From NCBI GenBank assembly GCA_020055645.1, contig CM034547.1, forward strand, positions 4,836,001 through 4,900,000: 64,000 nt of DNA. The letters run 5' to 3'. Shown here in pieces: positions 24,577-35,181 of the stretch (positions are counted from its first letter, which is position 1; each line of letters begins with the position of its first letter). The position numbers were made by a program, and so were the translations under genes. The notes below the pieces were generated by a model, which saw nothing but the letters and a program-made list of their open reading frames with translations, was not told the DNA's origin and did not search any database. Source of the stretch: Tomocerus qinae (Eukaryota; Arthropoda; Collembola; Entomobryomorpha; Tomoceridae).

Positions 24577-27500
24577 ATGCTCATCCCTTCCCATCACCAA
24601 TTCAGCTCTTTTCTGACCATCTTCTCTCTTCTGCTTCTCCTTCTTGTCCAACAGGTAATATTCATTTTCTAAACTTTTATTTATAATTAAGTTGATTAGC
24701 TTACAAATCAAAAAAATAAATCTATTCCGGTTAAATCAATAAAATATGTTGACCTTAAGATTGGCCATTTTTCCATTTTGGCAATTTTATTTTGTCAAAT
24801 TGTCTTATTTTGTCAAATTTTAAACACTAATGAAAGTTTTGCTTGTGAAATTAGAGCGAGTGCCAATTTACATTTTCTCGATCATGCAACGACCCGGATA
24901 TAATGATGCATATCCAGACGAACGGTCACACATATTGTTCCCATGCATGTCGTGGAGCAGACCCGAATGTCATGGACGCTTGTGGAGCTAATGGAGATTG
25001 CACCTGCACACCTGCTTGCTCTGATGATGTAAGTCTTTTAATTACATATTTTATTTACTCAGGAATTAATTTTATACGGCATTTGTTTTTATAAAATTAA
25101 AATGAATGAACAAATCAAAAAAGCTGTAGAAATTATCAGAATTAAATTCAAAGACATTGCGAATGACATGAATACTTAGTAAATGAATATAATGCTGTAA
25201 AGAATTAGTATAAAATCACAAGTACAAAATCCTTGGGGATTTCTTTATAAGTTACTACTCCAGTGTAAACTGTGTGTATACACTTTCAACAACTTACCAC
25301 CGTAGTGAATCGCCTGTGTAAATTGTTTTCAATGGACGATTATTATGACCAACTAACCAACATCTTTCTTTCATGAACTTGGTACACCCAAAGAATAAAT
25401 ACCTTAGCCCATCATGAAAAGCTTCCATAATTTTTGATAGTTTGAGGTGTGTTAATTATATAGAAAGTTAGAAATGTCAAGAGCTTGCTTTTGTTTAGAA
25501 CAATGAATTATGTAGTTAATAGAGCTTGTAAACAAAATCTCTTCTGGTGTATCTACTTTTTTAAATCAATTCGTAAGTATGACCATTTATTAATAATTAT
25601 TGAGTGTTTAAAGGTACTCTATGTAATTAATGCAAACCTTTTATTTATTTTTTATGTAGCCTTGAGATTTTGATCAGATTTGCACATTTAAATTCCAATT
25701 GGTGATGAAAACCAAGATTTCCTATCATTATACTATTCCCCATAGCCATATACCTTCCTTTCTCACCAAACAAGGCATCTAATTAGAAGGAGAGTGTGAA
25801 ATCAGCAAAAAATGTCCTATTTCTCCTTTTTCGGTTTTCCACCTTTTAAAGTGGTAGCTAAAAGACTTTAGACATTAAGGAGGGGTGGTAACTTTCAGAG
25901 CAAGAAGGATAAATACTGTGACACTTTGCGAGGTGTGCATAAATTGCGATACAATATTATTAGCTCAATATCGTAAACAAACGCATTGAGGGTATTGCTT
26001 ATTATTAGTTTGCTTTTCAAACAAGCCAAAAACTGTCCTCACTTCAATTTTGTTTGGTGATAATCTGACCTGAATCATAAATATCTGGGTAAGTACATTA
26101 CTACCGTACTAACGACTTGTATCAGATAACGTTTTTTATATCTTAAAAATATTGCGATACTGTACCTAATATACCATTTAATTTGCAGTACAACAATGAG
26201 TCACAAAACATGTGCATCTTTGCCTCCACAAAAAAGGCAATATATTATATTCCAAAAGAGGTGGTAAGTACTTCATTTCTCTCCGCCTCATTTATTACTT
26301 TTAGGCATCAATCATCACTTAAAGTTAATTCAGTAAGAATAGTATACTTATTATTTTAAATTAACAGGAAGACATTTTGGAAATGTCAAAACATTTGACA
26401 CCAGATGCTTACCACTGCCTGACTTCTAAAATTATCAAGCGTAGTCCGTGCAGCCGCATCCAAATGAACTCTGCTAAAAATCTTATCGTGGAGATTAACA
26501 AGAAGCCAAAAGCTGCTATGCCTCCTAATGAGGGTCAGGAGACGTCTGTGAGTAGGCCCTCTAACCCGATTGACCTCGGTGCAGCACCAGTTCCTGGCCC
26601 CAAAATTTTAAATCGTGGTTTACCTCATTTCCCTACCGTAAGTCAGTTTTAATTGAGGATGTTTAAAAATATTAAATGAGTTGGCAAGATTTTAATTACA
26701 CTATTATAATTGGAAATAGGTGCCGTTTATTTACAGAGGTAATTTGGTCGCTGAAGCTAAGGAGGTTTCTTTTGACGTAGAGAAATTAGAACTCCAGGGA
26801 AGTCATAAGCAAGCAGCGTCATCAATTGCCGTGGTCAATAAAAAAGCCAAACTTTTACTGTGGGCAATTATAAATTATCCGAAAATATGCAAATATTTTA
26901 CTAACCTAACAGTGATAACCAAGGAAATGGTAGCTAATGGAAAAAAATTAGAGGAGGTTTGTGATTATCTTTTTTTAATTAATGATCTACTGGGATTACA
27001 ATTACTTATTTTATGCTACTACTCACTCATGAAATTTCCACGAAATTAAATACAATTAATTTTAACAGACATTGCCTTATATAAAGTCGTGTCTAAAAGG
27101 AAAAGTGGTCGTTGCAACTGAAATACAAAAATATTTGGAGTCATTGGATTTGAATGCTAACACCGTTGAAGTTAGTCAACTAATCGACATTCAAGATTTT
27201 TACGTTAATATGAAAAAACAGAAAGTTGGAATGTCGTATTTAAGCAAGCATTTCTTTGGGGTCGACCGGCAAAACATAAATGGTCATCATTCGGCAATTA
27301 TTGATGCCCGACTGACTATGCTGTGCTATCACCGGATGAAAAGATTTTTGAAAATCCACCCAAGTCTACAAAGTTTTCGCTGTCCTGAATTTGACGAAGA
27401 GCGATCTGCCGATAAAAAGAAAAAGGATCATCTAAAATGGGGAAAAATGTACCTGTGGGTATGTAAAGCCGAAAAAATATCGTTCTCATCTGCAAGACCA

Positions 27501-30500
27501 TTAGGTATTTTTGGTAACGCAAATTCAAAACTTTTTGATGATGATAAGTGGGACTTTGGGGGATCAGCGACTCAAAGTAATGTAAATGATGACGAGTGGG
27601 AGTAAGTATTTTTATGATAACATTGGCTATTGGATGACACATGATCAAACAATAAAATATTATATTATAATTAAAATGAATTTGTTATTTACACCATATT
27701 AGGATTGCTACCCAATAACATTACATATTATTATCATGCACTTTGAAATAATGTAAAAATGTAGTAATTATAAATTTTGAATGAATTAAATTGTCACTCC
27801 GGGGTAATTACCATTACAAATCCCACTCGTGAGGTGTAAAATTTTTGAATTTCTATCCTACACTCAAAAAATTATAGTCTATAAAGTAATTGCATTCATT
27901 TCTACATCCAAATAACATTACACATTATTGCAATTTACCATAAAATTTTTCCATTAATTAAATTGTCATTCAGTCATTCATTTAATCCAAATTTAGTTTT
28001 CATGGATTCTTGTACATTAACAAAAACACTCGAATCTTGGTAAGCTATCATTTGTGAGTAATACATCCCATGCATTTCTTCACTTTTGAGAAATCCTTCG
28101 ACAATTACACTTGTTTCCATAGAAGTGCTTGTTCCGTTATAGTTTTTAAAACATTTGTGCGGAGATTCAGGATGAACTAAACAAGTGTAGCAGCATTTAT
28201 TTCGAATGTCGATGTGCAACAGTTTACCAGTTCGTACTCGATGATAACCGCACAAACAGAAAGAGATTTGTATGAGTGTCCGTACGATAGCTTTCCCCAA
28301 CTACCGTCACAACTTATTGCTATACATGGAATACCATTATAGTAAACAGTTTTTTCATCTTCTAGGGCTAATCGTAGTTCTTCCTTGCCATTTTCTTTTA
28401 AATTTTGAATCAAAGATAGTTCTTGGTATTCATGTATTTTATATTCATTTGATTTGTATAATTTAAAATTAATTGGAGGGATATCCATTATTTTTAGTAA
28501 ATCGAAAAGGGAAACATAGTCCCCACCAGATTCCATTGTTCCCCAAACTGCGGCAGTATTGATTGGTAAGGAATTGTTTTGAGAGTCCATCAAGACTGTA
28601 AACTGCCGACCGCAGTGGCCACATGCAATGTGAAATCTGCGACGCAGTCCAATCCATGTCTCTTTTAAAAATTTTAAATCACTTTTGAGGCAAACTTTCA
28701 CATGCTTTTGTGTTTCTTGGATTAGTATTTGTAATGATTCGACTGAAACAATTCTTCTTCCATTAATGTCCCGAATTTCGTTCTCTTTCTTCCTTTGATT
28801 TTCTAGCACAACAGGAATAAGCTTTTTTTGGCTTAAAGTTTTTAACTCTAGTCTTGATTGGTCTATGTCCGTATTTTTCACCCATCGTGCAAAAAATCGT
28901 CTACCGGGGTGTAGCTGTTTGGATATCCCACTCAAACGTTAGTACGAGTATCACAATACTTCTTGTCTGACTGTCTTGTATACAATAATGTTGCCAATTA
29001 AATGAGGATTGTATATTTTGATCTATAGTTGACCACGGTGACACTGCTGAAATATGAATAATGAGTTACACTATTCATGCTTCACGTTTTAAAAATAGGA
29101 ATATCGTATCTTAATATGCAATAATAAACTATTCTGTTTACCCCGAATTGCTATGTATGCTCTTGCTCTACGACGTTTTGAGGATTGCAAACAATGATCT
29201 TATTGGATTCCCAGTCAATTCACGCAACTAAACACAGTCGGTGACAATTACTGTTGAAATACAAAAACTAGTTATAATACTCCAAGATGTAGTTTATAAA
29301 AATGATGATTTCGAAACTACTAATTTGCAGTAAGAAATCAATCTTAATTCGCAATTTTTTACCCGTATCAGCTGACGAGGATTTCAAGATCAAACAGAAT
29401 GATATTTTCGAAGGTTTGGACCCTAGTCGAGTCTGGCTTCTAAATCTGGTTGACCACGGTGATAGTTACTGCTGAAACATGAAAATATAATTGCAAAATT
29501 TGATGCTGCTAGTAATTTATATAATTAATATGTCACCTCGAATTAGTTCTCTTATACTTACCACCTCAACTTATCCTTTTCAGATGTAGAGTTTGATGAG
29601 GGGCGAGGTCAAGAATTTTAGGGTTAAATGATTAAAAAATTAAAACTGATAGGAAAATGTCAGAAATAACATTTCGTAATTCTAAAGGAATGCACAATCA
29701 ACAATTGTACAATTGTGTTTGTTGGTTGTATTTCCACCATTATTTATGAATACTCCGTGCTGTCCTCCCGCAATTTTTATCGCAGTTCTTAGGCAAAATT
29801 TTGCATGTAAAATCTTTAAAAAATGATTTCAAGATTTTGGAAAAACGTAAAAATATAACAAAAATGCCATAAAAAAGAGGGGAAAAAATGAGGGAGAGCA
29901 TGAGGCGCCTTTTTTTGAATTTGTGTCTGCAAATGTGAACAAAAATTCAAAATATATTTCTTACGTGTATTTCCCCACTCAAAATCAAAATTTTCAAATT
30001 GAATTTTCGATGACTTAAAAAATGATTTTTGAAAATTGGGCTTTCATGCTCGTTTTAAAAATCTTTGTAAATTCTGAAATAGAAAACCGCATGCCTGTAC
30101 GTTTAGTCCATTGCTCTGAGTAATATACGCTTAAAGTCCCCACCCCTCCTTAATACCCCGTAGACAATCACTAGCCATGGAACAAAAAGGGCCATTTTAG
30201 CCTTTTTTATAAAAAAGCTATATTTTTAAAAACCAGTCCTTTTTTTACCTTTTTTGATGTAGCAGCGTGCCCCATTACTTTCACTTTACATGTAAATAAA
30301 GCAGAAAAGGTAAAAAGAACTGCTTTTTTAAATCTAGTACTTTTTTACTTTTTTGTAAAAAATGAGTGCCTTTTTGCTTAACTACCATTCATTTATACTT
30401 TTTAATTTTCCCTCCTTGACTTTTATAGCCAGCGGTTCTTGCAATGCCCGCCCAATTGCCAACATCGGACATTTGTCCCCCAGTTACGTCGGATCCTGCG

Positions 30501-31007
30501 GATCCCGATCCCACTGCTCTACCAATGTGTATGATGAGGTGTGCAGCTTCTTGTGGCGGAGTGGGAATTATTTGTGGAGAAACGTCGCTACTCGGTCCGA
30601 CGTCGATGGTAGCTGCAAAGGTCTGCACATGCGCTTGTCCCGCTATGCCGTGTACAACGACAACTACTACTACAACGACTACGACGACGCCCGCGACGAC
30701 GACGACAACGACGACGACGACACTTGCCCCAACCACAACGACAACTCGACCTGTTCAGGTGGCCATAATTAAGAAACCGTTATTATTGATTTATAAAATA
30801 AAGTACCTGGCCCTTCTTCTATTAAAGAAATTGCCCTTACTCTGCATAATTCTGTTTAAAGTAGTCACCCTCTACCTTATCAAATGCTTTGTGTTAGCCG
30901 TCTATATGTACTTGGCCAAACAGCTGATCTTATGGGAATTAAGTCAACTCTCTGGCTGGCTCTGGTGGATCATCGAACGCGTTCAAGCATTTAGTTCTTA
31001 TTTTTAG
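24577..31007 (+). CDS. Secreted protein with two CS-alpha-beta-like domains and a Thr-rich tract
   Basis: Proposed exons: 24577-24654, 24855-25028 and 30429-31007, all joined in phase 0, 276 residues. Residues 1-26 are a signal peptide (MLIPSHHQF..., then FSLLLLLLV). Exon 2 encodes a domain with cysteines spaced C-x7-C-x16-C-x3-C-x10-C-x5-C-x-C-x3-C, which contains the CxxxC...CxC signature of defensin-type cysteine-stabilised alpha-beta peptides. Exon 3 begins with a second domain of nearly the same spacing (C-x17-C-x3-C-x10-C-x16-C-x-C) with extra cysteines. It continues into a mucin-like tract of about 35 residues, mostly Thr coded by all four ACN codons, and ends in about 79 residues of Lys/Leu-rich hydrophobic sequence. 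The 5.4-kb second intron holds transposon sequence and another gene. An earlier in-frame ATG at 24427 would bury the signal peptide. An alternative is a two-exon peptide ending soon after 25028 and a separate gene at 30429. Function is inferred only: host defence or cuticle/mucus. Confidence 0.6.
26210..27605 (+). CDS. DEDDh-type exonuclease-like protein (REXO/ISG20-like fold)
   Basis: Exons 26210-26263 (within a longer exon from acceptor 26188), 26368-26637, 26720-26956 and 27069-27605, all phase 0, give 365 residues. Residues about 120-275 match the RNase-H-like exonuclease fold. VSFDVEK carries the first D and E (D127, E129), LIDIQDFYV is the middle strand, and the block from SYLSKHFFG to GHHSAIIDA carries the H-x4-D motif (H261, D266). 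The second aspartate, normally in VGHxIxxDL, is replaced by tyrosine (VATEIQKYL, Y209), so activity is doubtful. The C-terminus is charged and ends DDEWE. An AATAAA follows 46 bases after the stop. The first ATG could be preceded by untranslated exons (donor-like GTAAGTA at 26091). The gene lies inside the intron of the cysteine-rich protein, same strand. Confidence 0.65.
27651..27656 (+). promoter_or_regulatory. Polyadenylation signal AATAAA
   Basis: AATAAA 46 bases past the exonuclease-like stop codon. Confidence 0.5.
27974..28932 (-). pseudogene. Mutator-like transposase fragment, frameshifted
   Basis: Reading right to left from about 28932, the first frame holds the conserved Mutator-like transposase domain of arthropod elements: CGHCGRQF, then TMESGGDY, IPCIAISCDGSWGK and SYGHSYKSL. 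Near 28237 homology moves to another frame, which continues with TGKLLHIDIRNKCCYTC, SPHKCF, GTSTSMET and VIVEGFLKSEEMHG. The end at 27974 falls just after the motif usually read DGDSSV, here AYQDSSV, so the C-terminal catalytic part is missing. No ATG starts the first frame. One frameshift, the truncation and the altered motif make this a dead copy. Confidence 0.75.
29028..29560. repeat. Degenerate repeat of about 210 bp, three copies
   Basis: A GTTGACCACGGTGA-like motif followed by CTGCTGAAA recurs at 29028, about 29230 (degenerate, CAGTCGGTGAC) and 29449. Partly shared text (CCCCGAATT/CCTCGAATT, GAGGATT) lies between copies. Spacing is 203-218 bases. It sits between the transposase 5' end and the right inverted repeat, where Mutator-like elements often carry subterminal repeats. 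Confidence 0.5.
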
Positions 31008-33001
31008 GCCTTTAATAATTATCCATCCAAATTCGTCCAACCACCGTACCTCGTTTAAATGTTAATTGTGAAAACTATTTTAATTGAAGTGTTTAGACGT
31101 CAGGAAATGTTCTTTGGTTCTAGTAATTGCAACGTTTACGCAAGTTTAATCAAAAGTAAATACGTTTTGGCCTCTTGGGTGTGGCGGGTGGGTAGGTGAC
31201 GGGTTTCAGCCAACCCCAGGAGATGTAAAAACAGTTATTCAAACTATTTTCCTAAATCTCAAAGAATTATAATTAGTGATATTCATTATCAAATTAAGGA
31301 TGTAAAACTGTTGTGAATATTTATTTTTTAATTATGCTTACACATAGATAGGTGGATATGTAAACTGTAACAGTTGATCTCAAGGTAGTTTGTCTAATTC
31401 TAAATTATGGAAACCAGTTTTATTGTTCACAGGATATTTATTTATTTATACATAATATTAGTTACAAATGAAACAATTGGTTTCTAAAGTGCAGGGTAGA
31501 GTTTAATTTGATAATGGTTCAATAACTTAATATCTGGTACCTGATTTAGCTACATATTTAGACTATACTGTTAATGATTAAATTAAATTAGTAAAATAAT
31601 ACATTGTTGATTGGAACATTCTAACGCAAATGAATTATATCTGATACATTACCTAATAACTTAACCTATATACCAAACTGTTCAATAGTTCATGGTGAGT
31701 GATGTAGTTATATATTTTTACCTACAGCAATGCCATTTTAATACTCATTTTTCTTTCAGCAGTCTCATTCTTATTAGACTACATCTTTATCGCAGTATAG
31801 CAGTCAGTGGCAATGATATATTCTGATATTTGGAATAAATAAAGTTGTACATTGTATAAAAATAAAATCCTATTTAATTATCCATATTTTTTATTTTGGA
31901 GATGAATTAAATAATGTCAAGATGCTACTACTGTCAGAAGGTTTAATACATTTAATATTTATTTCCATTCTCTCCAGGTTGATCATTAGTGATTTTACAT
32001 GGACACTGTAGAAATTCTCAAAGTAAGCTAAAGCATTGAAATAGTGCAATACAGGATTGAGAATTGAGACCGAGAAAACACTTACTATTTATCATGCACT
32101 ACGTATTATTTCTAAGCAGTCGTTCATTACTCAGCGACAGAAGAACCAAGTTTGGTTTACATGCATCAATCAGCTAATATAGCACTCAACAAGCAAGACC
32201 AGCGTAATACGCCCTGAACAGGCTGTAGCTGTAGACTACTAGACTACGTTGTATGGTTAACTAAATACTTCTTGTATCATTTTCCCCGTACTGAGTTCTG
32301 TCTCAGTCTGACGCAGACTTACTCCTATTCCTATCTCAGTAAACTATACTGTTGGCACTTGAGACAGACAGACGTTCTCGAGTCGAAACTAACAAGTACC
32401 AAGTGAGACTGTATTATCAGAAGCGTACGTATTAGCCACTAGGTTATTCGTAAACATTCGATGTGACATTCTGTAGCCAGAAATATAATGGAATAAATTA
32501 GTAGACAAGTTTTACCTATTATTATGTAACCGACAGGAATTTTTGTAGGGAAATAAGTAAATATAAACTACTAGAAGCTCTCAAATGTGTGTTTGACGTA
32601 GATGAGCATGGGGAATGTGATGCAAGAAATATATAGATAGAATGGTTTGTCCGTGCCTTGTTGGTACTTGCGGAATTACATTTATAAAAATGGCTTGGAA
32701 CAGTGCGAAATGAGACCAAGAATATGCACTCGAGTTATTTATAACCTTTTAGCTTTTCGATATAGTGCTCGTACAATGAAAACGATTGATTTTAAATGAC
32801 CTACTTTCGCTTACTATTGTTTACAGTTTCAATAATTTGGTGCCTCTTGTCATTGTTTACTATCGTTAAATGACAAGAGCACTTTCAAATTTTCATTTTT
32901 CTATTTGCAGTTACATAATTAATTAACAGTTTTCTGTGCGAGGTGCACTATTTGCTTAATCAGAATTGCTTTATTAAATATTTTGAATTAGTACGACCGA
33001 A
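31008..33001. other. Non-coding stretch
   Basis: About 2 kb without a supported exon. The minus-strand frame 32522-32719 is not recognisable. Confidence 0.5.
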
Positions 33002-33546
33002 ATGAAAATTTTGATTATCTTGTGCATCGTTCAATTTTTTTGCTACTGCTCTGCAAAACGACATAACGGTAAGTCTACCATTTGCATTATTCTTTCAAAT
33101 CCAAAAAATGTCTCTTAGGAATTATGGAAAGGTATGGAAAAAGTTAGGTATATTCAAATAGCCATGAAATGCAATTTCACTAATTGACAAAACAATTATC
33201 ATTGTGTTGATGTCATAGCCGTAAAAGATTACGAATATTACGACGACAAAGAGCCTCGTAAATTCAGCCTAAGCGATCCAGATCCAGATCCAATGTCGCC
33301 TTTTGCAAGTTTAGGAATGGGGACTAACGGTAACTAACAATAATTCCTCTTGAGGTTTTCGATTAATAATTTGGTACTTCAAGTCCATCAATTTGAATGT
33401 AGATCGCCATCCACATCGCAGTAAGCAGAAAAGCCCGGGAAAACCCCTTTTCGTTGGTAATATGCACAATAAATATGTCTTTTTCTTCGGTTTTATGTAT
33501 GATTTTCAATTCTTTCTCTTTTGTTTTAGGTCGTTCAAGGGGATGA
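33002..33546 (+). CDS. Small secreted peptide precursor, unidentified
   Basis: Four short exons in uniform phase 1: 33002-33068, 33219-33329, 33403-33456 and 33530-33546, giving 82 residues. Residues 1-18 (MKILIILCIVQFFCYCSA) are a signal peptide. The mature part is charged and proline-containing (DYEYYDDKEPRK, then DPDPDP), with basic clusters (RHPHRSKQK) and a GRSRG end, which resembles a processed peptide precursor with a possible Gly-Arg amidation/cleavage site. Uniform phase-1 introns would allow exon skipping: skipping exon 3 also ends in GRSRG. AATAAA signals lie about 80-100 bases after the stop. I do not recognise the family, and splice sites were chosen by eye. Confidence 0.5.
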
Positions 33547-33659
33547 GTCTGGCGAGGAAGGATTACAATCCGTTTGGAAAATATCACAATGTTTTAATGA
33601 ATTGACCCAACTAATACTAAAATAGAAATAAAATAAATACTCAAATAAAATAGCATTAT

Positions 33660-35095
33660 GTCTCTACATCTTACTTTGGGAATTAAAAATAAGTGTCTAC
33701 GCTTTTATTATACTGCTGAAAATTAGTAATAAAATTGTTTGCATATTCCCATCAGTTTTCGCCACAAATGCTATCCACTCCCATGTACCATAATCATCAC
33801 CGTAGTATTGAATTCAGAGGGTGGAGTTTAAAGTTCTAAATATATAGTATTGTCATAAATATTTTGGGTTTCACATAGAAAGCTTTTTTTCCCGGTAATC
33901 CAGACTCCCTTCAACTGAACTACTACGGTAATGCGCAATAATTTACTTCTTTTTCTTTCGTTCTAAACACCCTGCCTGAGGTTATAATATATTGACGTCA
34001 AGAATAAGTTACGTAATTTAATCTAAACGCATATCAATGTTTTGAAAAATATGGAAATTATACAATGGAAATTATACTGGATTGGATATAGATGTTAAAT
34101 CCTCATTCACCACATTATTTCTAGATCTCATCTGTCCAATCGAAATGTATATATTTACTAAAAATGTAAAACCAAAATTTTTTGAAATGTTCTCTCTCTA
34201 CGTCAATTATTCATGACTCTCGCTGCATGTTTTGTTGCTCCATCACATTCATCAGCAAAATTGCAGATGAGGTCGCTGTAACGAATGATTTAGTATTGTT
34301 GCAATATTAAATCGTATAATAACAAACTGATTGCAACAAATTCATTTACACAAAGCGGAAGGTCTTTAGCTTGAAAACAACTTTTATTCTGTCTATGTGC
34401 TCGCAATAAGAATTCTTTATTCATGTGCATATTATATACTATCTAGACTATTATACTAACACGGTGGAATAACTAAGAAATGCTATAGATTCATTGTTGA
34501 TAAATATTCATTTGAAAAGAACTTTTTAAGGCTGATGCAAAGGACCTTCTAATGGAGTCGGATGACCTCGCAGTGCCATTGGCCTTTGATTTTAATTATT
34601 TTTTAGTCCAAGTTCCTATTTGGGTGTTTGTACTACAATTATTATTATGGACTTGGAATAATCTCTCTCTAGACGACTCTTTCGAGCCAAAGAAGGAGAG
34701 AACAGGCCAAGGCATATAGATATTAAATTATTTATTATTGTCCTCTCTAAATCCTGTGACAGAACAATAAATTGTATTTACTTTGATTCGCTATAATATA
34801 ATATAATTTTAAAATAATACAAAATGCGTTGCATTTTGTAATTTCGTTACTCGTTGACGTCGTTGAAAATTGAAGGTAGGCTAATAAATGAATCACACTG
34901 ATCGATGGCCCTGAATGGTTGTTTTGGATTAAATTCCCGTGGAATAACACGACAAATGAGTGACGCAACGTTTGTGGTCTTTCATGGAAGATAGACATGG
35001 AAATCCTCTCTTCCATGTTACGTTGTTACTTGGCTGTTTCAACATGCTATATTCCTGTAGAGGAATTATGATAATACCATCAGCTGTCATTTGTG
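33660..35095. other. Non-coding stretch
   Basis: No coding exon seen. The minus-strand frame 34747-35016 overlaps the P450 upstream region and looks like chance. Confidence 0.5.
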
Positions 35096-35127
35096 TATAA
35101 ATATAAAATTCTTAAATGCAATTCATT
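35096..35127 (+). promoter_or_regulatory. Core promoter of the P450 gene
   Basis: TATAAATATAAAA begins at 35096 and an initiator-like TCATT lies at 35123-35127, its A 29 bases downstream. The predicted 5' UTR is about 57 bases. Confidence 0.55.
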
Positions 35128-35181
35128 TATTTGCTAATAATAAGACGCAAGTAAAGTCGATTTGTCCAGCATCCTGTAAAC

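Larger units (their letters stand above)
25874..30154. mobile_element. Degenerate Mutator-like transposon region inside an intron
   Basis: ATTAAGGAGGGGTGG at 25874-25888 is repeated in inverted orientation at 30140-30154, and weaker matching continues inward (ACTTT, then CAGAGCAA, at 25891-25903 and 30111-30137). Between them lie a broken Mutator-type transposase on the minus strand and an intron-containing exonuclease-like gene on the plus strand. No target duplication is clear, and a 13-base version of the terminal motif also occurs at 56935-56947, so the boundaries are tentative. Confidence 0.4.

Noticed and set aside
30362..30772. Alternative Asp/Asn-rich, Cys-containing frame over the Thr-rich exon
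   Set aside because: The Thr frame uses all four ACN codons at repeated Thr positions, fits a phase-0 acceptor and continues for 187 codons; the alternative frame is its shadow.
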